From Mesorhabditis belari (Eukaryota; Nematoda; Chromadorea; Rhabditida; Rhabditidae): a stretch of DNA of 64,000 nt. This document shows positions 45,301-56,100 of this stretch, one piece after another. Made by a program: the position numbers and the translations under genes. The notes under the pieces are model-generated. The model had not been told where the DNA came from, did not search any database, and saw only the letters and a program-made list of their open reading frames with translations. Where the stretch lies: positions 671,001 through 735,000 of the forward strand of contig CAUEEP010000752.1 of assembly GCA_958450365.1 (NCBI GenBank), read 5' to 3'. Positions within the stretch are counted from its first letter, which is position 1; every line of letters begins with the position of its first letter.

Positions 45301-47305
45301 AAATAGCCCTGAATTTCAGCTATTTTTTGATACCAAAGACGCATTTTTTGAAAGTACATCGAAAGAACTCTTGTGTTTTTATAGATTTGTGTCATCAGAG
45401 TGGTTCTTGATTTGAGAATGGAACTGCTAGCTTCAAATCATTAGTGAATTTTGCTCTCAGCTTTAGAATTGTTCTCAAGATATTCTCTAGTCAGAGCTAT
45501 GTCAGAAATCAGGTTTTGATCTAACCTACCGTAAATACTGTAATAGTACCCCACCCCCATAATGACGGTGCGGAGTGTTGCGTAGTCTAGCTTTGAACGA
45601 GTTTTTCTCGACACCAGTTTATGCTACAATGTGCGCTTAGGTATCAAAAAATAGCCCTGAATTTCAGCTATTTTTTGATACCAAAGACGCATTTTTTGAA
45701 AGTACGGGCGCTTTGAAAAAAATGAAATACTAAAAAACTTTTGCGACTACGCGACTGTACGATGGGGGTGGGGTACTATTACAGTATTTACGGTAATACA
45801 TAACATTTCTTGTGAAAAGTTTTATGGAAAAATAGGTTTCTCTAAAAACTTTGGTTAGCAATTATGCCGCACCCTGTATTTCAGGTAGAGTGTGTTCCTC
45901 GCGAGTAATGCGTTTTTTAAAACGCACAATTGGGAAAAATTACCGTACTTTTAGCAAAAATTATTGCAAAAAAATGACGCAAAAATCACGAGCTCCGCAT
46001 TTTATACGACACTTTTTAAAGATACTCAGCCGTTTAACTGATTTGGTGGGAAATTCCCTTCCAATGAAAAAATGATCTTTTTTTTTGAAAAACCTAGCGG
46101 TAGGCTAGTTTCCGCAATTTTTTTTGCGCAACAGGGTCATTTGCGCAACAGGGTCGTTTGCGCAACTCGCCATAACTTTCTTCTAAGTCGATCAATCTTT
46201 CTGATTTTGGTTTCATTTTGTAGATCTCAATAAGTGCAACAAAATGAAACCAAAATCGGTACTAGAATTGCACTACATCTGATACTTGTACCTTTTGAAA
46301 GCAAATTGTCGAGTAATGCGTTTTCTAAAAAGTGCGCCAGCGCGAAAAAAATATAAAAGCTATTTTTTGCGCAGGTTTTCGAGTAAGCTAGTTTCCGCAA
46401 TTTTTTTTGCGCAACAGGGTCGTTTGCCCAAGTCGCCATAACTTTCTTCTAAGTGAGTCAATCTTTATGCTTATGCTTTATGCTTTTGGTTTCATTTTGT
46501 AGAGCTGAATAAGTGCAACAAAATGAAACCAAAATCATAAAGATTGGTCGACTTAGAAGAAAGTTATGGCGAGTTGCGCAAATGACCCAGTTGCGCAAAG
46601 AACCCAGTCGCGCAAATGACCCTGTTGCGCAAAAAAAATTGCGGAAACTAGCCTACCACAAAACCTGCGCAAAAAAATTGCTTTTATATTTTTTTCGCGC
46701 AGGCGCACTTTTTAGAAAACGCATTACTCGACAATTACTCGAGTTATTACTCGAGTAAAAAGTTACTCATGCAAATTTACTCGAGTAATTACTTACTCGC
46801 GAGGAACACTCTAATTTCAGGAATGCGTCGTTACATTCCCTTCCCTGAGAAATACCGGAATGAAAGTCAACGAGAAGCAGTGCTTTTCTTTCGTGCAACT
46901 CCAACAAGCAAAACGATTTTGAAATGGTTTATTCAAATGCTTGTCAACCACTAAATCTCCTTTCAGGGCAGTTCTTTGTGCCCTGACAAAGGAATGCATT
47001 GCACCATCTGGTTCAGTCCTTTATTGTGGAAGTCCGCCAGCAAGCGGCTGTCATCGGTCAGTGACAATTCGTTGCAAAAAGTTTCATTTATCAAATTTCA
47101 ATCAATTTATTTTCACTTTCAAACGAGATCTCTCAATCTACTGCCATCTAGATTTGATCAAAGTTCAAGCAGTCTACTCTTTCGTTCGTTTTACCCACCA
47201 GACACCGCACACTACAAATACTACCACCATTGTGCAAAACCAGTGCGAGGAGTTCTCATCAAGATTCCATTAAGTCCAATTCATTGCAATCAGACTCTTT
47301 CTTGA
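42347..47305 (+). CDS. DUF1647 family protein, type II membrane protein, 5' end split
   Basis: Exons: 42347-42491, 42531-42658, 42691-42823, 43718-43831, 43881-43985, 44029-44086, 46821-46926, 46967-47056, 47152-47305 (TGA). Phases agree throughout. The first visible exon starts with one base completing a codon and has no ATG, so the start codon is probably split (AT in an unseen upstream exon); the protein would then be about 344 aa. It opens with a basic segment and a hydrophobic helix (LLIIFASIIVLLFLLSV), typical of a Golgi type II protein. It continues with FISYSSSNHF, an IIYYDIGL-like strand, a WMADTSLVF strand, THPGMRRYIP, a Cys-containing CALTKECIAPSG segment and GCHRFDQSS near the C-terminus. 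These are the landmarks I know for DUF1647 (PF07801), a nematode-expanded family resembling glycosyltransferases but of unproven activity. One intron is 32 nt, one uses a GC donor, and one is 2.7 kb of nested transposons. Confidence 0.82.
43056..43574 (+). mobile_element. mariner-derived element, family C copy 4
   Basis: Same family, opposite orientation to copies 1-3. It lies in an intron of the DUF1647 gene (between exons ending 42823 and starting 43718). TA is present on the left but not on the right. Confidence 0.8.
44136..44524. mobile_element. palindromic element in DUF1647 intron
   Basis: Arms of about 190 bp starting GTAGACATTGACGCTATAAA, with complement ending GCCCATGTCTAC. The centre is a CCTGACTCGACTACGCG hairpin. 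It starts immediately after a TTTCAG in the big DUF1647 intron and abuts the next palindrome. Confidence 0.75.
45179..45357. mobile_element. palindromic MITE, family A copy 6, truncated
   Basis: Left terminus and hairpin are present; the copy stops at GAAAGTAC. It is inserted into the right arm of the palindrome 44524-45876. Confidence 0.8.
45537..45795. mobile_element. palindromic MITE, family A copy 7
   Basis: Complete copy nested in the same palindrome as copy 6; the palindrome arm resumes directly after it. Confidence 0.85.
45886..46813. mobile_element. inverted-repeat element with TAGAGTG termini
   Basis: Inverted termini of about 22 bp, TAGAGTG(TG)TTCCTCGCGAGTAA, ending 7 bp before the DUF1647 exon at 46821. 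The interior has repeated TTTGCGCAACAGGGTC blocks and inverted segments containing AACTTTCTTCTAAGT(C/G)GA. No coding frame recognised. Confidence 0.7.
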
Positions 47306-47469
47306 CATTTAGTTGTTAGAAATCTCGTAATTTGTTATGATTGAGCTTTCATAATCCAGATCTGCTTTTAAATTCTTTTATTCTTATATTTGTGATAAGT
47401 TTTCATTGTTATCGGGTACTTTGAATGAATTAAAAAAGTTATTTATTGATCATGACAATTCCAGAACTA

Positions 47470-47475
47470 TTTATT
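47470..47475 (-). terminator. polyadenylation signal of ETFBKMT
   Basis: AATAAA on the minus strand begins two bases after the ETFBKMT stop codon. This implies a very short 3'UTR and fits the tight convergent spacing with the DUF1647 gene. Confidence 0.5.
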
Positions 47476-47477
47476 GA

Positions 47478-50400
47478 TCATCTAAAATCTATTTCCAAAA
47501 CTTTTGCAGTTGCGAAGCCGTAATGTTCCCGTGTGACGTAGCCTGGTAAGGAATATTCGGTGAGCAACCTCTTCGTGAATTTTGTTTCGTATCTAAACAA
47601 GTACCATTAAAAAATTACAATAAATAAAGAAAATTATTGATAAATTGGTCGATAATGGATAAAAATAACCTGTCCAAATACTGTTGTTCAGCTAAAGGAT
47701 GTCGATCCGGGTCACCAACGAGAACTCTCGCTCCTGTCAAGTGTTTGAGCCTAAATTGTAAGCTTACAATTTGATTGCAAGCTTTGTTATTTATATAATA
47801 TATTTGATATTAATTCACTTTGACTTGTTGACTAACGATTAACGATCAATGTATTAGGTTGTTCGGATATAAACGAGCGTTTGCACTGCTTAACTCGTGT
47901 TTTAATTGGGTAATTTTTTTGCCCCTGAAAACTGAAAAAGTCATTTCCAAACGTTTTCCTTATAAACATCAAACTTTAAATGCTTAAAGTTGAAAATTGA
48001 TCTAAGAAAATCTGTTGTTTTGAAGGTCTGCTCAACCATTTTCCTTATATCTTTTTAAATGAATTCAGCTTTTTTTCAAAATGAGCTGAAATTTATGCCA
48101 AATAAGGGGAGTGGGACAAATGCGACCTTTTTTTTGGGCACACATTTGCGCACCTTTTTTTCCGCACCTTTTTTTCGCGTTTTAAAAAAGCTCTAAAAGC
48201 TAATATTAACCAATTTCTATTCCAAAAGTTGTTTTTCTAGGTAATTTGAGGGTGTCGAATTCAAATTTTGACATAACAGAGCGTGTGGAACCAATTTGAA
48301 AGACAATTACAGAAAATTGTTGATTTTTCTCTTTGTATAACTCCGTCCGTTCGCTTCCACAAGCTCTGATCTGTCAAAATTTCGATTCTAAGCCCTAAAA
48401 TTACCTAGAAAAACAACATTTGGAATAGAAATTGGTTAATATTAGCTTTTAGAGCTTTAAACCGAAAATGCGCTATGGGGGTGCGGAAAGGTGCGCAAAT
48501 GTCCGGTTGCGCAAAAAAAAGGTCGCATTTGTCCCACTCCCAAGATAGCTAAACTGTGGACTCTAAGCCGAGACGGTTTGTCTTTTATTTTAGCCGACTA
48601 CCACTCGGCTACCACGGGCAGCTGGAAACTTCGTAAACTCGAGGGATGTTTTAACTTTTAAAACTTTAAAAATTCCATGCAAAACTTTGAGCTTTTATAA
48701 CTTTTGACAGAGTGCTGCGTTGCAAAAACGGAAAGCAGATTCGGAATTAGCGCAAAATTCTGCATCGAAAGTCAAATATGGCTTGTGTCATTTGACCACC
48801 ACACCCGGTTGACCTTCCCTCGTCAATTTATTCGACTTTCCAAATTTTTACTCACTTCTTGAGCCATTTGAAAGCCGTACTGGCAAAGTCGCTGTCATAA
48901 AACATATCGCCAAGTAAAATCAAAGATTTTTCGGGATCCTGAATAGAAAATTTTAATTTTAATTTACCCTAAAGTCTCGATATAAGTTCTGCCTTAATTT
49001 ACATTCGCTTTAATTGCTTTGAATTTCTTTTTGTTGGGTTTTTATACATTTTTATTGTTATATAAACTTTTATTATTGTTCTTGGAGCGCGGGATACTAC
49101 AGGGTGACAGCGCCTATCACCATTGCTATTTGTTATGTGCATGGATACATCCAGACGATAGTGTTGAAGAAGACGCTGGAAAGCATCTCTTTCGACCGTC
49201 GACGTGGACTTTGGCCGGATGAAGAGGCCAGGGAGGGATCCATAAGACTGAGCACCGGAGAGGAGCAGGGCGGACGCGCCGAGCCACGGCCAGGGCCAGG
49301 GCCGAGCCACGCCCGGAGCAACAAATAACAGCATAAAATTGCTATAACCCTCAATAAATTTACTTCTATTATTGTTCTTAAAAAGCAAAAAAGTTATGCT
49401 GCAGCGGGGTTCGAACCCTCGACACACCGCACCGGAGACAGCCGTCAATTTGCATGCGAAAACCAAACAGAACTTATACTCGCGACTTTAGGGTATATAA
49501 TTCTAACACAAAATTATTCTTTCAAAGTTTTAAAACTAGATCTATACCTACTTTGAAAAACTTTCTGAGCTCCTCGACTCCAGCATCATCAACGAAGTTT
49601 CTAGAGGAAAATTCCGTATTTGAGAGAGAAATTCGATTTAATCGATAATTGAGTAGAGTTGCTAATAAAGCATCTAAAATTATAGATATTTTTAAAGTTC
49701 AAGCTTTTGCTAACTTTTATCAATGTCATTAGCGAGAATCGCTTTAGCACCAGAAATCGCAGAAGCTACTGAAGAGGCTCCACAACCACAACCCCAATCA
49801 AGCACAGAATAATTTTTCACTGTTTCGGGGTTTTCGAGAATGAATCTAAGAGATGAAATTTGGTATAAAATATTCGCGAATTCCTTAGCTATCTTTAGAT
49901 AGTACGAACTTTGTCAAAGCCTGCCCACCTGGCCAATAGAATGCCCAATAGGGATCAGGGAATGGGCATTGCTCGGGAGTTGACATCCACAATGGACAAG
50001 CCTGGAAATGCATGAATCGTAGATTTATGAGAATAGATTGCTTACGCTTTGTTTACAAATTGTTATTAACTATGAGAAAAACTTGTTCCAAGACTTGGAT
50101 TTTGACTAATTGAGCGGTTTATCCAAATATTGGGTTGATGGAAAAGTCCTTTCCGATTTTTTGGGAGAGTACCTTAAATTTGTCCAATTTTGACGTTTTA
50201 TAGCTCATCCTTAAGCTGAATTCAAGACGGATCGATTGGTAAAAACCGTTTTGAGATATCTCTTTTTTAAAAGTTTTAACAGCTATTTTGGTAAAGGGCG
50301 GCAGAGCCAAAAAATGGCTGTTTTCACGTTTCGTTAGTTTTCCGTGCAGAAACCTAGGCTAAAAACATGTGTTTCGTGATCGGCGTCAAAAATAACCCCT

Positions 50401-51765
50401 AGACACGCATTTTCAGAATCAGAACAAAAAAAAAGAGAAAAACGAAGGAAAATCGCGAAAAGCGGCGGAAAGGCTATTGATCTGAGGGTCGCTGGTTCGA
50501 CTTCCACCGGTGACAATATTTTTCAAAAATTTTTTGCTAAGATTCTGAAAATGCGTGTCTAGGGGTTATTTTTGACGCCGATCACGAAACACATGTTTTT
50601 AGCCTAGGTTTCTGCACGGAAAACTAACGAAACGTGAAAACAGCCATTTTTTGGCTCTGCCGCCCTTTACCAAAATAGCTGTTAAAACTTTTAAAAAAGA
50701 GATATCTCAAAACGGTTTTTACCAATCGATCCGTCTTGAATTCAGCTTAAGGATGAGCTATAAAACGTCAAAATTGGACAAATTTAAGGTCCTCTCCCAA
50801 AAAATCGGAAAGGACTTTTCCATCAACCCAATACAAGACTTGGCCCTTTCGAGTAACTAATCCGACACTACAGGGTGTACCAAAAGTATAACTTTTTAGC
50901 AGCAAAGCTAGCAAATGTTTAACTTCTTTCAAAAGTAAGTGTTATGTAGAGGTTTGAAGCCCGGGATCTTGGCTACATTTACATACCAAAAGCTTTTAAA
51001 TTGGGGTCTCATGTGATAAGTTTTTGAGTGAGCACTACTCGGTCTCTTTCTTCGGCATTTTTGACGATTTTCTTTATAAAAATTTTTTTAAAAGAGCTTT
51101 TTTGTTATTTATTTTATTAAAATGTAACATTTATTATCATTTAATAAGAATAAGAATAACATTCAACTGTTTTGTCAAACTTTCCTAACCAAAATTCAAT
51201 TTGTTTTCAAGTTCATTTTGAAGCTCAGGAAAAAAGCGAAAATTAAGCGTTTTTGGTGTTCAATTTGCATCCAGATTTTGATGTATGTGCTGCTCTACCT
51301 CTAGAAATGCATTGAACTTAATTCCGAGTAATTCCGAGTAGTGCTCAATCAAGGACTTGTCACAACTTGTCAAACTTTTTACATGAGTTGTGTGACTCCA
51401 ATTTCAAAGCTTTTTGTATGTAAATGTAGCCAAGATTCCGGGCTTCAAATCTCTACATAACACTTACTTCTGAAATAAGTTAGACATTTGCTAGTTGCGT
51501 TTACAAAAAGTTGTGCCTGAACTTTTGAATGACCCTGTAAACATCCAGCTACTCATTAACTACTGGGTAAGACGTTCAGATCTCATTCTTTGTCTTATAT
51601 ATTCAAACATTTGAACTTACTTCTGTGATCAAATGAAGTTTTATTGACTGTGTGAGACTTTCGCTTGATACTCTCGTATTTCTCAGAATCCATTTTGCGG
51701 CATGTGAAGTCTTTAGCTAAAATGAGTTCTATTCAAAAGAAAAGAAAAAAAATTACCATTTTCAT
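47478..51765 (-). CDS. ETFBKMT: ETFBKMT (METTL20): electron transfer flavoprotein beta-subunit lysine methyltransferase
   Basis: Exons on the minus strand: 51757-51765 (a 9-nt first exon, Met-Lys-Met), 51621-51716, 49920-50001 extended down to 49910, 49715-49845, 49552-49673, 48856-48938, 47670-47750, 47478-47592. Total 729 nt, 242 aa, all phases consistent. The N-terminus has basic and no acidic residues for about 17 positions, consistent with a mitochondrial presequence. Diagnostic segments: PDPYWAFYWPGGQAL (about 50-64), SAM motif I VLDWGCGCGASSVA (about 80-93), LANDID (103-108), LLGDMFYD (about 158-165) and a WLKK...VLVGDPDR block. These match METTL20, which trimethylates lysines of ETF-beta in the mitochondrial matrix. 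Human protein is about 262 aa. An in-frame TAA two codons before the ATG fixes the start. Convergent with the DUF1647 gene (172 bp apart) and divergent from the LTA4H gene. Confidence 0.9.
48106..48541. mobile_element. palindromic MITE, same terminal family as 21016
   Basis: Ends GGGAGTGGGACAAATGCGAC with GCGCACCTTTTTTT runs; inner arms differ from 21016-21423 (GTTGTTTTTCTAGGTAATTT). Lies in the ETFBKMT intron between 47750 and 48856. Confidence 0.75.
48543..48835. repeat. family J repeat copy
   Basis: A minus-strand tRNA-like head (GTGGTAGCCGAGTGGTAGTC) and the CAAAAACGGAAAGC tail shared with 14336 and 62493. Lies in the ETFBKMT intron next to 48106-48541. Confidence 0.45.
49085..49470. repeat. 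GC-rich block plus tRNA-like 3' half
   Basis: 49085-49325 is markedly GC- and CpG-rich against its AT-rich surroundings, with GGCCAGGGCCAGGGCCGAGC near the end. 49400-49450 on the minus strand has GAGGGTTCGAACCCCGCTGC followed by AACTTTTTTG, a T-arm plus pol III terminator. It fills the ETFBKMT intron 48939-49551. The 155-aa ORF across it is not convincing. Origin unknown. Confidence 0.5.
50130..50831. mobile_element. long palindrome with mariner-like ends around a tRNA-like core
   Basis: Ends TTGGGTTGATGGAAAAGTCC with TA on both sides; arms of about 300 bp are nearly identical. The unpaired centre (about 50455-50515) contains GGTCGCTGGTTCGACTTCC, like the variable and T arms of a tRNA. It sits in the ETFBKMT intron between 50001 and 51621. 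Confidence 0.8.
50871..51537. mobile_element. palindromic element, CAGGGTGTACC termini
   Basis: Inverted ends and arms that include AAATGTAGCCAAGAT and its complement; TA on both sides. Same ETFBKMT intron as 50130-50831. The arms have diverged more than in the 3651 copy. Confidence 0.75.
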
Positions 51766-51768
51766 AGC

Positions 51769-51912
51769 TTAGAGAAACATTGTAAGTATTAAGGTAAAGA
51801 TAGAAATGACAATTAAACAGAAAGGAATGCCAATTGTCAACAGCCTCTCTTTATGATAGAAAATTTTCAAACATCGTGTAGTTTGTTGTCCTTTTCGTCT
51901 ACTTTTTAACAT
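51769..51912 (-). CDS. 47-codon upstream ORF with a membrane helix, in frame before ETFBKMT
   Basis: A basic N-terminal half (MLKSRRKGQQTTR) is followed by a hydrophobic helix (LLTIGIPFCLIVISIFTLIL) and a stop three bases before the ETFBKMT start codon, in the same frame. The open frame continues upstream of the Met to a possible acceptor near 51973, so it could also be the last exon of another small gene. No splice acceptor lies between this stop and the ETFBKMT ATG, so if transcribed they share an mRNA. I do not recognise the peptide. It could be a regulatory uORF, a membrane micropeptide or chance. Confidence 0.3.
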   Translation of the reverse strand: MLKSRRKGQQTTRCLKIFYHKERLLTIGIPFCLIVISIFTLILTMFL

Positions 51913-52136
51913 TCTGCGTCTTTTGTTGACCGTTTGACTGGTTAAATGTTTAAAATAGGGAACAAATTTACTTATCTATCAACTAAAAACTATGTTTTCA
52001 AAAAAATCCTATTTGCAAACGAATTTATACCATTTAAAACAAACATTTAGTTAAATTTGCCTTAATCCAATCTTCGGTTTTTTGTTTGATTTGTTTGATT
52101 TATTTTGATTTTACATGTACCCAGTTAGAATCCTTT

Positions 52137-52576
52137 GGTACTTTTCCAATATCGGGGGAGCGGTCCGATTATCGGGGGAGCGAAATGAAAATCAGGGGAG
52201 CAAATTTTGCCCCCACGAAAAATGCATTTCCAGGAGTGTATTTTAACTGCAACGCTTTTTTAAACTTTAACGACGATTCGCTTCTCCGACATTTGTGCGT
52301 TTAAGGAATCGACGGCAATCGATTATTTCGTCACCAAAGGAGTCATCCAGTCGTGGATTTGCAACTGTGACGAATTGATGGAAGTCCGCTCAAAGGGAAA
52401 AGATCTATTTCGCTGGGTATTTTAAATCACTTTTGTGATCTAATATAAAGGTTGTGAGAATAACGGGTAATTCGCCAATTTTATGGTGGTAATTTGTATA
52501 ATATAGGACATATGTAGCGCTGGCAAAATTTGCTCCCCTGATTTTCATTTCGCTCCCCCGATATTGGAAAAGTACC
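52137..52576. mobile_element. inverted-repeat element, GGTACTTTTCC ends, upstream of LTA4H
   Basis: Ends GGTACTTTTCCAATATCGGG with GGGGAGCGAAATGAAAATCA repeated inside each arm. The centre (about 52265-52420) can be read as a short peptide I do not recognise. Lies between the divergent ETFBKMT and LTA4H genes. The first eight bases of its ends match 41455-41932. Confidence 0.7.
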
Positions 52577-53114
52577 GAATCCTTTTTACGCGTGGTTTAA
52601 AAGGACTGGCGCAAAGCAGCGCGGCGCGCTTTCTAAAGCGTGGATGCGCTACCGTACCCCGCACAAATATTCCCCTTTTACCATTCTTTTCATTTTCCTT
52701 CATTTCCTTATGCCCTGAATGTTAGCCGGTTTTTGTCCTGAATCCCGCATAAGTTTCCTTCCACTTCTGTAAAATCTATCCTCCTTTTTGTAGCGCGTTT
52801 TAAGGTTACCTGTCTCCCCAAATTCCTTATATTGTTCCGCTCATGTTTTCTGTTTAGATTTCTAAAATTGTTTTGTTTCGTTTCCCTCGGCTCCCTTCTA
52901 CTCCATTGTCTTCGAATCTTTTTGCACATGCCGCATAAACTTTGCTTAACCAATTGTCTTTCAACTAAAACGCGCAAAATTTACCAAATCAAATCGGCCC
53001 GACCTTCTTGGGTTTTGTGTATAATTATTTTTAAAAAAGTGATTAAAAAGGTACCTTTTTAATTGCGTAAGGTTAAATGGTTTTGTTTTGATTTTACAGA
53101 TTTTATAAAGCTAC

Positions 53115-53128
53115 CCATTAACTTCCAG
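53115..53128 (+). promoter_or_regulatory. acceptor-like site abutting the LTA4H start codon
   Basis: A pyrimidine-rich ACTTCCAG ends exactly at the ATG. In nematodes such a site often receives the spliced leader directly before the start codon. A 5'UTR intron is the alternative. Confidence 0.4.
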
Positions 53129-56100
53129 ATGGATCCCGCCTCGTGCTCAAACTTCGACGAAGTCCTTCCCACGCATTATTCTTTGAAGTGAGTGATTTAA
53201 TTCAAATCTTAATCAAAACTTACTAGTTGGACGGTCGATTTCGACAAAGAGCTCATTCATGGAAATGTGGTCATTGATTTGAAAGTGAAGAAGGATACGT
53301 CAAAATTGGTAAGTTTCGCAGATTTCACACTTATTGACCAACATATAGGTTCTTGACGGTTCTGGACTCACAATTTCCAAAATCTGGCTTGAAGGAAATC
53401 AAGACGAGTTGAAGTTTTCCGTTGCTGACTATGCACCATTCGGGCAAAAGATCGAAGTGGTGGTGCCAGAGCTTAAAGCTGACACAACAAGGTGGGTGAC
53501 AATTTCCGGGTTAATCTACAAATAATAAAATTACATAAAAGTTAATATAGACATAGATATACAAGGTGCGCCAAAAGTTCTGTTACTACCGGGTTTATAA
53601 ATTTTAAGGCAAATACCAATCGACTTTGGATTTTTGTGAGCTTGTTTTATGAATATTGAATAAAAACGGATAAAGAGCGTCAAATAAAATGTTCCTAGAA
53701 GATTCTATCTTTTACTAGTAACAAATTTATAAACAAGGCATTTGGTCGCGGACCATTTGCCGGAATTTCAAGTATAAACTTTTTTGAGAGTATCTATGGT
53801 CCTCATTTTTTTAAATAAGCTGGACAGCAAATAAATCTTTATGTAATATGAGTTTTCTAGGGGTATAGCATCAAAAAATATTATTTTAATATCTATTTTT
53901 GGTAAAATTTTGAAAATTCAGGATAGAAATAGGGTACTAAATTTTCTAGCTCTCTTATTTTTTTTGCGGGAGCAACCTATGCCATTGAACTTCGCTACTA
54001 GATAGTTTAAAAGTTCTACTATTTTCTATGATATTTTTCATTGAGCCTTGGCCGACTTTAGGGAGGTGACAGAACTTTTGGCACACTCTGTAGACAAGTT
54101 TAAGCATCAAAATTTTCAAAATCTTAACCGTCCCAATCTGTGAACTTTGCTTGTGCATCTAAGACTTGCAACAAACACTTTAAACCAAGTTAAAATTTAA
54201 ATTTATGTGCGTACGCATATTGTAGAAGCCTTAATTGTAACTCAACACTTGCAATTTGCTTTAGTAAGGTTCGAATCGAATACGCAACATCGTCGCCTCC
54301 CTCAGCCGTTCAATTTCTGTCAGCGGAACAAACAACTGGTATTGTCCACTGGGTAAATTTACAAGCTAGACAACTTTTAGACAAGCTGGCTCCCTACTTG
54401 TTTTCTCAATGTCAAGCAATTCATGCTCGTTCGTTGATGCCATGGTGAGTTTTTTGTCAAGAATTTCATATCCAATTAGTACTAAAACTTTACTTGTTAC
54501 TGCATCACGAACATTTAGCATGGACACTCCCTCTGCCAAAGCTTCTTATGATGCCACTGTGAGTTGATCGATAACAAGTTAGACAAAGAATCGGATTTAG
54601 GTATCAGTTCCCGCCGGTTTAACTTGTGTCATGTCGGCTGTTGGTGATAAAGTGAAAGAAGAGAGTGATAGAGCTGTGTTTTTTTATGAACAGAAGGTAT
54701 GAATAGCCTTAAAATGGACTTCATCCAAATTTAGATACCCATTCCAACGTATCTTTTGGCGATTGTTGTTGGCAAGATCGTCAAGAAGGACATCAGTGAA
54801 AGGTATGTCTTTGTCGGCACTCATATCAGTTTGGCAAACAAGTCTTTTCGTTCCTTTTTGTACTTTTGTTTAAAACCAACAAATACACCAATTGAAGTAC
54901 GGTTTATTTCAGTAGAAAGGCCAATTATTTTTCTGCAAAATAACATTAAAACGGGGGTAAAATGCCTTATATCTGGATATTTTGGGAGCAAGAAGTCGTC
55001 AAAAAGAGCGACGGCTCGATGATGCGGTTTAGACACGTTAGCTAGGGAAACCTATCTTTGTGTCAATAGATAAAAGATAGAGCATAAAAAGTTAGGCATA
55101 AAGCCAATTTTCAGAGAAATTCGTTTAGCCAATTTATTCATAGAGGTTTTTATAGATTTTTATGAAAAAACGCGTTTTCACTCTCGATTTGGCTTGAAAG
55201 TGAGTCAAAATTGACTTGAAAAGATGGAAATTTAACAATAAACACTTTTTATTTAAGCAAATCATAAGTTAATTGATGAAATTGTTATTTTTCAAAAGGA
55301 AGTACAAAAAGGAAGGAAAAGACTCTCTGGACAGCCTAATAGAATGGTCAATAATAAGGTTTACTTGAACAGAATTGTTTACCTACAAGAATTAATCAAT
55401 ACTCCAGTAGTAAGAGGTTATTTCATCCAATTCTCTAGATGTGCTGTTTGGGCCGAGCCATCACAAATCGATGCGGCACACTGGGAATTTGAAGAAACCG
55501 AGAAAATTCTGACTGTCGCTGAGAATCTGGCTGGACCATATCAATGGGGACGGTGAGAAAGAGCTTATTTGCTCAATTATTTTCCTTTAGCTATGACCTT
55601 ATGGTTTTGCCATCAACTTTCCCTTATGGAGGCATGGAGAACCCGTGCATGACTTTTATCACGCCAACACTTTTGGTTCGGATTCTAATGAAGGTAGTTT
55701 CTTACATGAAGTTTTTAGGCTGGCGATCGATCTTTGGTGAACGTTGTGGCACATGAGATTTCTCATTCATGGACTGGAAATTTGGTGACTAATGCAAATT
55801 GGGAGCATTTCTGGTAGAGTTTTTATGTTGATTTGGGCTACCGGCTTCAACGGAGTTGTTTGGTTTGACTATGAGCTAACCAGGTCAGGCCTGGGATTGG
55901 CTCAAGCTTAGTCTGGCTTGATCTGAGCACGCTTGTCTTGAACAATAACTGGTTAGCCTGACTTAAATAGTTTGCCTAGCCTTGATCTAACCTAGTCTAC
56001 AGGTTGCGTCATAATTACCCGGACTCACTTTCAATACCCAAGGGTGGCCAAAACGCACCCGATCCCTTGCATTTTCTGGTGATGGTGAATTTTGATGTGG

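Larger units (their letters stand above)
44524..45876. mobile_element. palindromic element with CAGGGTGCGGC termini and nested MITEs
   Basis: Left arm 44524-44720. The right arm begins near 45090, is interrupted at 45179-45795 by family A copies 6 and 7, and resumes 45796-45876. TA flanks the outer ends. The arms include GCGACTCGACGTGGGCGCAC. Confidence 0.8.

Noticed and set aside
48999..49466. 155-codon open frame on the minus strand across the GC-rich block
   Set aside because: It lies within an ETFBKMT intron, spans a tRNA-like segment and the GC-rich repeat, and shows no protein family landmarks. The length is explained by the high GC content.
49454..49648. Plus-strand ORF of 64 codons
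   Set aside because: It is the antisense shadow of ETFBKMT exon 49552-49673.
52137..52576. Coding exon upstream of LTA4H
   Set aside because: The open stretch is the centre of an inverted-repeat element and no family landmark is present.
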